Source: Paraspadella gotoi
Taxonomy: Eukaryota > Chaetognatha
DNA length: 64,000 bases
Assembly: GCA_051294375.1 (NCBI GenBank)
Contig: CM119268.1
Coordinates: 4,921,878-4,985,877 of the forward strand
Reading direction: 5' to 3'
This document shows positions 1 through 26,108 of the stretch, in pieces. Position numbers and translations under genes: made by a program. The notes below the pieces were generated by a model that was given only the letters and a program-made list of their open reading frames with translations, ran no database searches and was not told the origin of the DNA. Numbering within the stretch: the first letter of the stretch is position 1; each line of letters starts with the position of its first letter.

Positions 1-620
1 TATTCATATCTCCCCATTCATCTCCCCATTCATCTACCATTCATGGCTCTAAAATCATCTCTAAATGCATCTCTAAATCATCAATCTCTTTTAATCGTGC
101 CGTTAGTTGGACGCCGACTAATCTCCCTTCTTTCTAATGCTTTTTTTCGATTCATTTTCCAAACAGGACATGGTCGAAAAGTCTCGTCTCTCTCTCTCTT
201 CTCTCTCTCGTCCTCTCCGTCTCTTCTCTCTCTCATCTTGTGTGGCAGCGAGAGAGCAAAGAGAGGAGAGAGAGAGAGATCTTGTGAGCGATTTGTGATA
301 CAAACTAAACGAAAGAATGGGGGATAAAGGACACTTCGTACAGGCAGGGAGAAAAGAGAGAAAGAAGAAGGAGAGAGAGAGAGAGAGGAGAGAGAGGAGA
401 GAGGAGAGAGAAGAGAGAGAGAGAGAGAGAGCGCTCAGCCGCAACATTCTGTATTCACCATGAAAAGCAGAGACGTTGAATTTAAACTGAGGCTGAAAAC
501 CTGAGAGGGAAAAAGAAATGAGATTTGGACTCGAACTTGAGACCTGAGTTTTGAAATCTTGAGACGCAGAGACAAAATTAGAAAAAGAACATTAAGGTTG
601 ATTCAATATTGGAATCATCT

Positions 621-1300
621 AGTAGCGGTAGCCGACGCGAATCAATTTTAATGGGAAAAGCCAATAAACTAAATCCATTAATTGGTATAATTATTGTGTT
701 AAAATATTTTTGGGAAAATATTCCAACCATGAGTAAATTCGCTACTTAATATTATAATATCACTATATAATGTCAAAATTTTTTTTTAGATATTTTAAGT
801 TTTATTTAATTGATTCTGATAGATCTTTAAAAACAGTTAAGCAAAAAATTATAATTACAACTTTTTTAAATTTTTGATGTTTTATTACTAAAAAATTAGT
901 AAAAACTGCCTAAATCATCGGATGATGATGATGATGATGAATTTTTTAAGGTTTTTTCCGCCAATTATTAACCACCCACTTAATCATTAAAATATTGAAA
1001 AAGAAATTATAAACTTTGTGCAGATAACTTTTCATAAGCATTATTGAATCTGCTTTTAAAAATAACAAAAGTTCCAAAAAAAATTTTTGAGACTACAAGC
1101 CTTTCCAGCCATGAATTTTCCTATCTATCGAATATATTAAAAAATTAATTACTACTGATAGCTTGGCTATAGGCCATTTTACAGAAATTTTGGTCCCATT
1201 GAAAGTTTTCTCAAAATGTATGATGTTTCATCTTGAAAGGTTCCCAATCAAACTTCTGGACCGCTTACCGGCCCCATTGACAGAAGATTTGGCTCTAATC
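621..1300. mobile_element. 680-bp insertion present in copy A, absent in copy B
   Basis: Copy A reads GGAATCATCT, then about 680 bases, then CTTAGCTCACTATTATAGGG. Copy B at 9565-9592 joins these flanks directly (GGAATCATCTTAGCATCACTAT). The insert is AT-rich, contains a short (GAT)n run near 920-940, and has no ORF or terminal inverted repeat that I can recognise. ATCT occurs at both edges and may be a short target duplication. It could be an insertion in A or a deletion in B. Confidence 0.55.
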
Positions 1301-1867
1301 TTAGCTCACTATTATAGGGTCACTATATCATGATAATTATGGAGATTTTATTTAAAAATATTTCACTTTACTCTATATATTTTTTTTTATTGTTTAAGTT
1401 TTAAAATTTTTTTTACAAATATTAAAAAGAAAATAAAAATATATCAGAGAATAATTTTTATCAACATTGGTTCAACGAGAATTATGCCATTAACCTCAGA
1501 ATTCTCTTTTTAGTTGATAACAGTTCGTTATGTAGATTTATTGAAAAAAAATTCACATTTTAAAGTTATTCAAGAAAAAACAATAATAGAATATCGGTAT
1601 GAGATAAAAAAAGCCATTGTTTCATCCTGTAAAAAGCCTTAAAGCTTCAATGAAATCATTGTGTCGACTCGAACTGCGCGACATCGATTCAAGGTGGACC
1701 AAATTAGGTTGAAACTTAATCAAGGTTTTGGTGGAAAAGACCTTAAAAAAAAGAAGTAAAGTAAGAAAAGAAAGAAAGAAATAAAGAAAAAAGGAAAGAG
1801 ATAGAAAATACGAACATATGTGTGGGGCTTGAGGTTGACTCTGGGCTTCCCCCTTGGATGGGAAGTA

Positions 1868-1874
1868 AGAGAGA

Positions 1875-1970
<96 letters not shown>
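1868..1970. repeat. (GA)n microsatellite
   Basis: About 100 bases of GA dinucleotides with a few interruptions, in the PKG intron 1 copy of contig A. The apparent Arg-Glu reading frames here are repeat artefacts. Confidence 0.95.
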
Positions 1971-1973
<3 letters not shown>

Positions 1974-2074
1974 CTGTGGGTTAAAAGTGAAATGGTGTGA
2001 ATTCGACGAAAGAAGAAATAAAATGAAAATTAATTTTGGGAGTCAAAATTGCGATTATTGGAGAAAGGAAGGTT

Positions 2075-2078
<4 letters not shown>

Positions 2079-2158
<80 letters not shown>
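2079..2158. repeat. (GA)n microsatellite
   Basis: An 80-base pure GA tract in the contig A copy. The partner tract in contig B is at 10093-10195. Confidence 0.95.
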
Positions 2159-2162
<4 letters not shown>

Positions 2163-5100
2163 GGTAAAGAAAGAGAGGTTGAATGCGATAACAGAAGGAT
2201 GAGAGGAATAAAATACACTTTTTTAAATCTTTTTTCATATTTTTGGGGTTTTTTTTTTAGTTTTTGAAATTGTTTTTGAAACTTGTTTTTTATTCATAAA
2301 ATATTTGGGTTTTTTTCATTCCTCTCCCCGATTTTTCCCCTCAAATTTTGGTTTTTTTTTCTCGGCCTCAGCTCCATCACGTGACCTTCCTGTCACGTGT
2401 TTTTCTTCTTCTCAGGAAATTAAGAGTCACGTTGTCGTCAGATCGGAATCGAAAGTCGACGCTTAATTTGTTATCAGAGCGTTAAAAAAATCGATTTTCC
2501 GTCGGTATGGACGACGGGACAGACAGATAGGAAAGACAGACAGTCGGACCGAGTTTAAAGACTTACAGACAAATAGCATTACGAATACGGAGAGACGGAT
2601 AAAGAAAATATGTGGTTATTAGCTGGCCCGATTCTTGGAGATTGCGAAATAATATAATCATAATAATAATAACAATTTAAAATGGTACAAAACTACAATA
2701 AAGTGAAATTAAAATAAGAAACATATAAACAGGTAGAAATTAGAATTAAGAAAAAAATTAAATTAATTAAATTAAATTAAATTAAGGAAAAAAAATTTAC
2801 GTTTCAGAAAGAGTTGTATTATTAGCTCCCCTTAAAAAAAGTGGACAGACCTGACTTTATCGTTATTTTTATTTAAATCGCTCTCTCTCCCTTCCAAATC
2901 TTTCCTTTCTCTCCTCTCTCTTTTTCCTCCATCTCTTCGTCCCCTCATTCCTACCCCCTCTCCCGCCTCCTTTCCTCCCTTCCTCCCTCCTTCCCCCTTT
3001 CCCCCTTTCCTCCCCCCCTTTTCTCCCCCCGTCCCCCCCCTAAGTGGAACTGGCGGAGGCGATGGCGTTGGCGAGGAGGCGGAGCGGACAAGGTTCGCCT
3101 CCAACACGAGGTGGACAAACTTCGGTCCGTTTTGAGAAGAAGGCGACAACGACGACGACGACGACGACGCGCGGAATGACGCCTCACTCTCCAAAGTCGG
3201 GTAAGTTATTAATGTCATGGTTAAACGCTAATAAAGAGTATAACTTTGTAATAAAGAATATAAAAAAAGGTTAAATTTAATTAACACGGGATATTTTTTT
3301 TAAATTCATAAAATTCATAATTATTTTATGAAGTTATTATATACTAATAATCAATATAAAAATATAGCCAATAATAGAAAGTAATATAGAAGAGATCATT
3401 AAATTTATGAAAATAGATAAAAAGTATTAATTGTTTAAAATTAGAAAAAATTTAAAAATTTTTTCCTAAAGTTTTAAGACTAATAAACAAAATAAAGATA
3501 TAACCAATGATAGAAAGTAATTTCATAATAGTAGAATAAAAATAATTCTTTAAAATTTATAAATGGCGGAAATTTTTTTTTAAAATTAAACCCAAAAGAA
3601 ACAGATAATAGCAAGCAAATGAGAGCAGGTCAAAAATTAAATTAGTTAAAGTTAAGAGTAAAAGTTACTGAGCCCAATTGTGTAAAGGGATTGTACTATC
3701 TGTTAAAACGCAAAACAATGCGATTTTACTAACTCTCGCCCGAAACAGGCCGCCGTCTCCAGACTCATTTATAAAGAATTGAGAAATTATCATCCACAGG
3801 TATTTTGGATCCTTAGCGAGACTCGTCCTTACCTTTTTGAATGGCTTTGCCCTTACCTATCCTTTGATAAAAAAATCTAAGTTTGATTCTCCTTTTCATT
3901 GAGCTTGTTGTGAGCTATGCCTTAACTCCTACCCAAACTCATTTGCCCTTGATGCCCTTAATCGCCTTAATCGAGCGACTGATGATTTTTTTTCGTTGCA
4001 TTTTGAGGAAATCTTAGCAAGTTGCAAGTTTCAAACCAGAGATGCGAAATTCGCAAAGAATGATATTGATTCTATTTTATAAAGAACAAGTTGACTTGCG
4101 AAATCGTAAATTTTGAATATAATTATTATGACATGTGTTTGTACATTTGATAGAAGCGGACATCTATAACAGTGACGTCTTATGATTATTGTAGATTTTT
4201 TGCTGATTTGATTTTTCTATTTAACTTAGACAAAATTTTCGAATGCTCGTCATCAGTTTCACTAACTCCGGTGAAAAAAAAACGATCTTGCATTAAAATA
4301 CGCAAAACCAAAAAGATCGACTCTTCCCCGCAATAAACTCCCTTCCTCAACCTTGCCTAAAAAGAAAATTATAAAAAAATCTGAAAAAAACTATGAAAAG
4401 CGGAAAAGTAATCTATGGAAAAACATTATATTAAATTTACATAAAAACGTATGTCACTCTCTTCTATCACTAAAAAAAAAAAATAGTATCTGCTCGTTAA
4501 CGAATAACAAAGATATCAATATCGATTAATAGTAAAGAATACAATTCCGCCACCCCCCCCCCAAACCCCGACAGACCCGCGACATGCCCTGCCCATCGAG
4601 TCGGTGGAGCAGAATCACCCCCCACGCCCTCGTTAACAACTACATGAAGAGAAATCTCCTCGATGCTGGAGGAGGAGGAGGAGGAGGAGGAGCAGGAGAG
4701 TTACCCTCTCGATCCCAACAGCGGAAAGAATCTCGTTCCAAGACCTCAGGCGACGCTGGGATGCTCTTCCAGGTTTTTGTGGAGGGTTTGGAGGGAGGTT
4801 TGGGGGGGTTGTCAGGTATGTCAGGGGGGACAGGTTTGTCAGGTATGTCAGGTAGGGGCAGGGTGGGGGGGGGTTTAGGAGTTTTGAGGGAGATTTGGGG
4901 TTTGGATGGTTAGCAATAGCGACGAAAGTGAAAGAGAGAAGGAGAGACAGAGAGGCAGAGAGAACAGTAGAAAGATGAAAAAAAAAATTAATAAACAAAA
5001 CCAAAGAGAAAGAGGAAAAAACAAATCGCAATATTCATTTCTTACCCCCTTCCCTTTTTCTTCCCCTCTTGTATATCTTCCCCATTCCGCATTCCCCCCC

Positions 5101-5465
5101 TTCTTTTATCCCTCTCCCCCCCCACGACCCCGTTCCACATCCCTCGCCCTTTCCATCACTCATCACGTGTCCGCACAAGAAACAAGGCGTCTCGCGAGTC
5201 TGCGACCTCATCGCCCCCAAAGGCGGTAGCCCGTCCACGAGCTCGTCCGCCATCCAAGGACTCCGGCCAGATGTTCATCGCGACGCGATCCGGGACAACG
5301 ACTTCCTCACACATTTGGAGGACGCCCAGGTTGGGGGTTGGGTGGGTGGCCGTTTGAGAGGGCGAGATCTGATTGACGAGGCCTTTCGGGTCGAGTTATG
5401 GATCGGATTTCAAATATGTCATCGTCTTAATTCGAATTTTTCGATTTGGTGAATTTCTTGGAATT

Positions 5466-5888
5466 AAACCTAACTTCTCTTCGCCTCTGCTTCTCTGTCT
5501 TTCTCTCCTACAACGAACTCCTCTCTCCTCTTCTCTTTCCCTCCTTCTCTCTCTCTCCGGCCCCTTTCTTCCCTTTCTCTCCCACCCTTCCCCCTTCTAC
5601 TCTATCTCTCTTCCTCTCTCCCTCTCGTACTCCCTCCCATCATCTCTCTCCTCTTTACCCTTCTCTCCTCTCTCCCCTCCCTCTCTCTCACTCTCTCCCT
5701 CCCTTTTTCCCCGCTCCATCCCTCTCTCTCTCCCCTCCATCCCACCAAACCCCTATCGCTATCCCCTCACTGCTTTCTCCCTCTCTCCCTCCTCCCTTCC
5801 CTCCCCTTCTCCTCTCTCCCTCCCCACCTTCCCTCCTCCTCCCCTCCCCTCTTTCCCTCTCTTTCCCCACACTCCTCTCCAACCTCCA
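5466..5888. repeat. Polypyrimidine tract, PKG intron 4 (copy A)
   Basis: More than 400 bases consist almost entirely of C and T on the plus strand and end at the exon 5 acceptor. The counterpart in contig B is 13560-13985. Long reading frames rich in Ser, Leu and Pro across it are low-complexity artefacts. Confidence 0.9.
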
Positions 5889-6142
5889 GCGTCAACAGCT
5901 CGTGGACTGCATGCACGAGGAATCCTTCAAAGGCGTCCAAAACGTCATCACTGAAGGAACTCCGGGTCTGAACCTTTACGTCATCGCGGGCGGAGACCTG
6001 GAGTCAGGAGAGGCGACAAGAGTCTTGGGGTCTTGTCCGCCGGAAAGGTGTGTGGTCGGGGTCGAGAGAGTGTCGGGGTTAATGTCAGGATGTTTCTTTC
6101 GGCATGTGTAAATAAATCAGTCCGTCGATAAAGAAAACTCTA

Positions 6143-6145
<3 letters not shown>

Positions 6146-6205
<60 letters not shown>

Positions 6206-6221
6206 TAATAATAATATAATA

Positions 6222-6283
<62 letters not shown>
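6146..6283. repeat. (AAT)n microsatellite
   Basis: An AAT trinucleotide run in PKG intron 5, copy A. The same tract in contig B spans about 14242-14384, with fewer interruptions. Confidence 0.95.
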
Positions 6284-6285
<2 letters not shown>

Positions 6286-7059
6286 GATTTTGATCATTTT
6301 TAACATATTCATAATGCGTTTTTCTAATTTATTGAATCTTCTCATTGACAAAATTATGTTTTTTTTTTATTATCGACATTTATCGGTTTCTTCATTCATT
6401 CATTCATTCATCATTCATTCATTCATTCATTCATCAACGAATGCCTCAACCCCTCATTCTTCTTAGGTTTTGCGAGTTGGCCATTTTGTACAACTGCACC
6501 CGGACAGCATCGGGGTGGCGCTGACAGATGCCGTCTTTGTGGGCGATCGACCGGAGTCATTCAAACATCATGATAAGACGGCGATGGAGAGGCAGTCGGA
6601 GCCGGCTGCAATTCCTCACCCAGGTCAGTGACTGCCGTTAAGTGGGTTAAAGAAGTGAGGCGGACGGAAAAATGGCTCGATTTCCTCAAGTGAATATTTC
6701 TCTTCCGTTGTCCCCAAATTTTACTCTAAATTCTAAACAAAACAAAAACCAACCGATTCTTATCCAAATTTTTGCCATAATTCTAACCCTATTCCTCAAG
6801 CTATTTTTAAACATCGGCTGAAAAGAAGCCTTTTTTGGACAAAATGGCCAAATAAAAACTTATTTTGGGGTTATTAGTTTGATTTGCTTACAGTACGTAA
6901 AGAATTTTCAACAACTGTTAAAATCGCGCGGCTTTGTGATATTTTCTGTCGTAGGGCAAGGGTCAGAACATATGAATGATAATATGATGCGTCGTAATGA
7001 GAATTAATTTTTCTGTGCCAAATTTTCTAAATAATAATATGTATTTCATATCATCTTCA

Positions 7060-7084
7060 NNNNNNNNNNNNNNNNNNNNNNNNN
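7060..7084. other. Assembly gap, 25 N
   Basis: The gap lies between contig A, which ends in PKG intron 6, and contig B, which begins upstream of PKG exon 1. The flanking sequences are not adjacent in the gene. Confidence 1.
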
Positions 7085-7114
7085 GGCAATCAACGCCTTT
7101 TTCATTTGTTGCAG

Positions 7115-16500
<9,386 letters not shown>

Positions 16501-16505
16501 GTAAG

Positions 16506-16803
16506 GGTAGGAGGGAAGTGAGGGGGAAGTTGGGGAAAAGTGATAAGGGAGAGGGGGAAGTGACAGGGAAGTGGGTGAGAAGTGATAATGGAGTGAGGGA
16601 AGTGACGGGGGGGTGGGTGAGAAGTGATAAGGGAGTGAGGGGAATTGACGGGGGGGTGGGTGAGAAGTGATAAGGGAGTGAGGGGAAGTGACAGGGAAGT
16701 GGTGAGAAGTGATAAGGGAGTGGGGGAAGTGACAGGGAAGTAGGTGAGAAGTGATAAGGGAGTGGGGGGAAGTGACGGGTGGGTGGGTGAGAAGTGATAA
16801 GGG
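16506..16803. repeat. Minisatellite of about 42 bp, PKG intron 8
   Basis: Six to seven tandem, imperfect units each contain GAAGTGA and GTGAGAAGTGATAAGGGAGT. The sense strand is strongly G-rich with GGGG runs. An inverted copy in contig C spans about 18300-18590. Confidence 0.85.
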
Positions 16804-16885
16804 AGTACAAGTCCATCTGGAGTTGAAACCAATCTAAGTTTCTAGACATAGAGCGTACCACACAGACTGTAAATAAAGTTCTTTA

Positions 16886-16910
16886 NNNNNNNNNNNNNNN
16901 NNNNNNNNNN
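16886..16910. other. Assembly gap, 25 N
   Basis: Separates contig B, ending in PKG intron 8, from contig C, which begins in a CT tract. Confidence 1.
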
Positions 16911-17014
16911 TCTCTCTCTCTCTCTCTCTCTCTCCTTTCATTTTAGCCTCGTTATTTGCTCTGTGCTTCAGGTGTGATTGCCTCAATTCAGATTTCCCGG
17001 AAGATAAACGAGCG

Positions 17015-17053
<39 letters not shown>

Positions 17054-17066
17054 ATCTCTCTTTCTA

Positions 17067-17138
<72 letters not shown>

Positions 17139-17155
17139 CTCTTTCTATCTTTCTT

Positions 17156-17192
<37 letters not shown>

Positions 17193-17197
17193 ATCTT

Positions 17198-17259
<62 letters not shown>

Positions 17260-17284
17260 TTCTATCTCTCTCTCTCTCTCTCTT

Positions 17285-17322
<38 letters not shown>

Positions 17323-17664
17323 CTCTTCCTCTTTCATTGAGGCGTGTGCCAGCGCATTTCTTGACATTTAACAGATATTTTAACATGGAGATAGCAAGCC
17401 TTAAAAAATGTTCATAATTTTTAGTCTGTCCTCTCTCTCTCTCTCCCTCTCCTCTCTTCTCCTCTCTCCTCTCTCTCTCTCTCTCTCTTCTCTCTCTTTC
17501 CTCTTCCTTCCCTTCACCCGTTCTCACTCGCTCTTGAAAAGATCCTAACCAGATTCATTTTGTGAATCAAATTCTGAGGAGGTAAAAAAATGATGTGGTT
17601 AGTGAAAATCGTGCGTGAAGGAAGCTTAAGAAAGAAAGAAAGAAAAAAAAAAAAAAGAAAGAAA

Positions 17665-17705
<41 letters not shown>

Positions 17706-18121
17706 GAAGAAAGAAAGAAGAAAGAAAGAAAGAAAGAAAGAAAAAAAAAAATATAAAAAGGATATTCTATTCTATTCAAATATCTCCTTTGTTTCTTTGT
17801 TTATTTTCACATCTATATGAGTTTTTTTTACAGACGGAAGCCGAATTGGTTAAATAAAACGAAAAAAAAAAAAACAAATCTGTCCAATTAAGAAACGCGA
17901 GGGTCCGTTTCTCTCTCTCTCTCTCTTCTCTCTCTCTTCACTCTCCTCTTCTCTCCTCTCCTCTCTCTCTCTCTCTCTCTTCTCCTCTCCTCTTCTCTCT
18001 CTCTCTCTCTCTCGTTGTCTAGAACTCACCCGTTTATTTGTGAGTCTTGAAAATCGCCGAGGGAGGATGGGAGGCGGAAGCGCCTCTCTCTCTGTCGCCG
18101 TAGTCTCGGCTCTAATGAATG

Positions 18122-18179
<58 letters not shown>

Positions 18180-18215
18180 AGAGAGAGACAGAAAATGAGA
18201 AAGCAAGAAATCAGT
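16911..18215. repeat. Low-complexity stretch with CT, GAAA and GA tracts
   Basis: No gene is seen. CT-rich repeats fill 16911-17335 and 17430-17510, a (GAAA)n tract spans about 17625-17750, further CT repeats lie at 17910-18013, and a GA tract lies at 18127-18174. Short unique pieces lie between. The long low-complexity reading frames have no family signature. Confidence 0.8.
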
Positions 18216-19514
18216 TTGTTAAAGAACTTTATTTACAGTCTGTGTGGTAGCCTCTATGTCTAGAAACTTAGATTGGTTTACAACTCCAGATGGACTTGTA
18301 CTCCTTATCATTCTCACCCACCCCCCGTCATTCCCCCATCCCTTATCACTTCTCCCTACTTCCCTGTCACTTCCCCACTCCCTTATCACTTCTCACCCAC
18401 TTCCCTGTCACTTCCCCACTTCCCTTATCACTTCTCACCCACCCCCCCTCAATTCCCTCACTCCCTTATCACTTCTCACCCACCCCCCCGTCACTTCCCC
18501 TCACTCCATTATCACTTCTCACCCACTTCCTGTCACTTCCCCTCTCCCTTATCACTTTTCCCCAACTTCCCCCTCACTTCCCTCCTACCCTTACCTTCAA
18601 CTGGTCGAGATTTCCGATGAAGGTGAGGAAATGCTCTCTATCGAGAGAGAGGACACTCGACGTTATGTGCCGCGATGACGTTGGCCGTGCGGACGTCTTG
18701 GTGGATGAGGGCCTTCTCGCCAAAGTAGGCGCCTCTCTCCAGACGGCGAACCTCCTGGGGCGGAAGGGAGGGGTGAGTGGAGGAGGGGGTGTGAGATGAG
18801 GGGGAGGGGGAGGGGAGGGTAGAGAGGGGGGAAGTGGGAAAGAGAGGTTTGAAGAAGATGCGAAGGAGGACAAGGGTGAGAGATTGTGAGAGAGAAATTG
18901 AATTGAATCGTATTGATCAGTTCATGACCCGGGACGGCAACTAGTACGTCTAAGGGGTCATTTGTTTTTTCCGTTTTAAAATACATAATCCTCCGTTGAA
19001 GTTTTACTAAAAAAAGAAAAAGAAAAAGAAAGAAAAGAAAAAGAAAAAGACAAAGAAGAGAGGGTGAGAGAGAAGACGGAGAAGAAAGGTGAGAGGGTGT
19101 ATAAAAAAAGAAGGAGAAGAGAGAAGGAAGAAATGGAGAGAGAGAGAAAGTAAACAGCAAGAAAGGGAAGAATTATAAAGTTTAATGATACAGCTTAATG
19201 ATAAAGTTAATGATATAAAGAAAAGAGAAAAAAAAATAAATCGTCGAAAAAGAAAAAAACAACTTAAACAGTGAAAGGTAAAAGGAAAGAAGATGAAGAA
19301 GAAGAAATGAAGAAAAAAGTCGGAAGAAAGATTTTTTATCCAACGTTAACTCACGGCGCACAGATAAACGACCTCGGAAACCAATGATTGCTATTTTAGT
19401 ATTTTACAATTTTAACCTAATAAAAATTGTCAATATCGGTATCACCGTCCTAATGATCATCGCAATCACAACTATATCACGAGCCTCACCACTCACCACT
19501 GGAACGTTGGGTTC
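18216..19514 (-). other. Inverted copy of PKG exon 7 end to intron 8
   Basis: The minus strand repeats about 15560-16885 of contig B: the last bases of exon 7 (CAACGTTCCAGTG then the GTGAGTGG donor), intron 7, exon 8 and the intron 8 minisatellite, ending at CTGTAAATAAAGTTCTTTA, where contig B meets its N run. The match breaks off inside exon 7 at a GA tract (19519-19544), which points to a chimeric join and not a biological inversion. Confidence 0.85.
18595..18754 (-). pseudogene. PKG exon 8 (CNB-B), inverted duplicate
   Basis: The minus-strand sequence encodes the second half of cyclic-nucleotide domain B, as at 16342-16500, with an AG acceptor and a GTAAGG donor. It is 160 bases where the intact copy is 159, so the frame is broken once. 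It reads NLDQLK at the end where the other copy has NLDELK. It is part of the chimeric contig C. Confidence 0.8.
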
Positions 19515-19517
19515 CGG

Positions 19518-19548
<31 letters not shown>

Positions 19549-19639
19549 TATATTGAAGAAAGATTATAAAACTAACCATTCTTTAATACAATAACAATAA
19601 CCTTATCTTTTTCTTACATCACCTTTTTAAAGCCTAATT

Positions 19640-19848
19640 TTCTTGAAAATCTATTTAGTAATTTGGCGGGCATCGCCTGAAATGTTCGGGGCGTGAAATA
19701 TCTCGCCAACTTTGGGGGCTTCGGACCCTAAAGTGGCCGCCTCTAAACATTGGCTCTGCTGAGGATATTGAAGGCTATGGAATCGAACCCGAGACTATAG
19801 ATTAGGATGTCGCGTTCACCTCCTAATACCCTCTCCGCCATTTTTTTT
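19640..19848 (-). mobile_element. tRNA-derived SINE-like element
   Basis: The minus strand has an A-box-like TGGCGGAGAGG (revcomp of 19830-19840) and, about 50 bases on, a perfect B-box GGTTCGATTCC (revcomp of 19778-19788). This is the spacing of a tRNA-type pol III promoter. No complete cloverleaf is evident, so a SINE head or decayed tRNA copy is more likely than a functional tRNA gene. Confidence 0.5.
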
Positions 19849-19905
19849 GGGTTCTTCATATACACGAGGTTTTGACCCACTTGTCGTGAACCTCACCCGT
19901 GAGAG

Positions 19906-19909
<4 letters not shown>

Positions 19910-19971
<62 letters not shown>
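19910..19971. repeat. (GA)n microsatellite
   Basis: A pure GA tract inside the part of contig C (19545-20700) that matches neither the B nor the D copy. Confidence 0.95.
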
Positions 19972-19974
<3 letters not shown>

Positions 19975-20009
19975 ATCACGCTGGGAAAATTATTAGCGAA
20001 GCTTCTTTG

Positions 20010-20400
20010 ACTTCGGCGTTTAAATAGTCATCGTCGTTATCGTCGTCAGCATCGTCGTTTTGGTCATTGTTAATGTTATATATTAATGTGTTATATGTGT
20101 TTAGGTTATATATTAATATGTTAATGTTACCGTCATCATCATGGACGGAGTTGTCCAATGTCCATCGTATTCCTCGTCATTGTCATCGTTATCGTTCTTA
20201 TCATAAAAGTAGTCAGTCTCATCCTCGTTGTCGTGATAATTATCATCGTTGTCATCGTTATCAACGTCATCGTAGTAGTTTTTATTCGTCGTCATCGTCA
20301 TCATTGATTTCATCAATTTCATCCTCAACGTTATTGTGGGCGTCGTCGTCATTATCGTCATCTTTGTCATCGTCGTCGTTGTCATCGTCTTCATCTCTTG
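20010..20400. repeat. Cryptic GTC/GTT/ATC trinucleotide region
   Basis: About 390 bases are dominated by interrupted TCATCGTCGTT-like triplets. Asp/Asn/Met-rich or Ser-rich reading frames here are repeat artefacts. GA/CT tracts follow at 20440-20700, and there the inverted PKG copy begins. Confidence 0.8.
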
Positions 20401-20629
20401 TTACGGAAAGAAAAACGAGTCTTCGTCATCAGTCAAAGAAAGAGAGAGAGAAAGAGAGAGAGAAAGAGTAGAGGAGAGCAAGAGCGAGAGAAGAGAGATG
20501 ACAGAGAGAGAGAGAGACGAAGAGAGAGAGAGAGAGAGAGAGTCACGAGTCCCGAACCCGAGCTTAATTACGACCTGTGTAATCCAACTTCTCTTCTCTT
20601 CTCTCTCTCTCTCTCTCTCTCCTTCTCTT

Positions 20630-20660
<31 letters not shown>

Positions 20661-20714
20661 TCCTCTCTCTCTCTCTGCTCCTCTCTCGTCTCTCCTTTCT
20701 CCTCTCTCCCACTC

Positions 20715-25551
<4,837 letters not shown>

Positions 25552-25923
25552 CTGGGAGGGTGAGGAAAGGGATGGGGGATAAAAGATAAGAGAGGGTGGG
25601 GAGGATGGTGGAGAAAAACTGAAATGATTTTGTATAAATTAACAAAAACAAAAAAATAAAATTAACTTTGATAAAAGAGGGCGGTATGACGGGAATCGAA
25701 CAACACCGCCTCACTTCCGACTTCGTTCAAAGAATCCCAAAATGACTCAGCTGGTGAAAGGCATCACATGGCGCCATCTCCAATCCTGAAATAGGCATCA
25801 CTGGCGCCATCCGAATCTTGAAAGGCATCACTGGGCCATCCAATCCTGAAGGGCATCACTGGCGCCATCCCAATCCTGCTCTCTATTCACACTCATAACG
25901 ATGACATTCTGCGTTGCGCCGTT

Positions 25924-25926
<3 letters not shown>

Positions 25927-25980
<54 letters not shown>
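25927..25980. repeat. (GA)n microsatellite at the edge of the inverted copy
   Basis: A GA tract lies where the inverted match to about 27650 ends, followed by four AAATAG hexamers and about 80 bases of unmatched sequence up to the N run. Confidence 0.9.
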
Positions 25981-25985
<5 letters not shown>

Positions 25986-26083
25986 GAAATAGAAATAGAA
26001 ATGATCTACCTTTTGACCCTGGACAGTATCTGAGTTACGTGTCCTAAGGGGCTCCTTTCGTACTAATAAATGCTGAAGGGCCA

Positions 26084-26108
26084 NNNNNNNNNNNNNNNNN
26101 NNNNNNNN
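26084..26108. other. Assembly gap, 25 N
   Basis: Separates chimeric contig C from contig D. It cuts into the 5' side of PKG exon 9. Confidence 1.

Larger units (their letters stand above)
3045..6623 (+). pseudogene. PKG exons 2-6, degraded duplicate copy in contig A
   Basis: Five exon-equivalents of the kinase regulatory half lie here: 3045-3200 (coiled coil and poly-Thr), 4575-4772 (poly-Gly exon), about 5164-5329 (pseudosubstrate region), about 5890-6047 (first half of CNB-A) and 6467-6623 (second half of CNB-A). Each carries one or more single-base insertions or deletions against the intact copy at 11086-14725, so no exon reads through cleanly. The exon 4 acceptor reads CAT instead of CAG. 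The changes are scattered and fall in exons and introns alike, which fits sequencing error in an unpolished duplicate better than a genomic pseudogene. Confidence 0.8.
1..7059 (+). other. Contig A: redundant copy of PKG intron 1 to intron 6
   Basis: This piece aligns by eye over its whole length with about 8980-15167. The same landmarks occur in the same order: CATTCATCTCCC repeat, GA tracts, the ATGGACGGAC motif, PKG exons 2-6, an AAT tract and ATTC repeats. It ends abruptly at the N run in intron 6, matching 15167. It differs from the other copy by frequent one-base indels, several inside exons, and by a 680-bp insertion at 621-1300. I read it as an unmerged haplotig or unpolished contig placed beside its partner, not as a second gene. 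Confidence 0.85.

Noticed and set aside
6130-6290. Poly-isoleucine membrane protein
   Set aside because: It is the translation of the AAT tract.
3045-6623. A true PKG pseudogene upstream of the gene
   Set aside because: Introns are as similar as exons and the differences are mostly one-base indels, typical of an unpolished duplicate contig.
17018-17320. Ser/Leu-rich or Arg/Glu-rich proteins in CT/GA tracts
   Set aside because: Pure microsatellite translations, open in several frames on both strands, without start context or splice evidence.
19778-19840. Functional tRNA gene (perfect B-box)
   Set aside because: No acceptor stem or full cloverleaf can be drawn; a SINE head or decayed copy is more likely.
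20010-20400. Asp-rich acidic protein
   Set aside because: An interrupted GTC/GTT/ATC repeat; both strands give equally long low-complexity frames.
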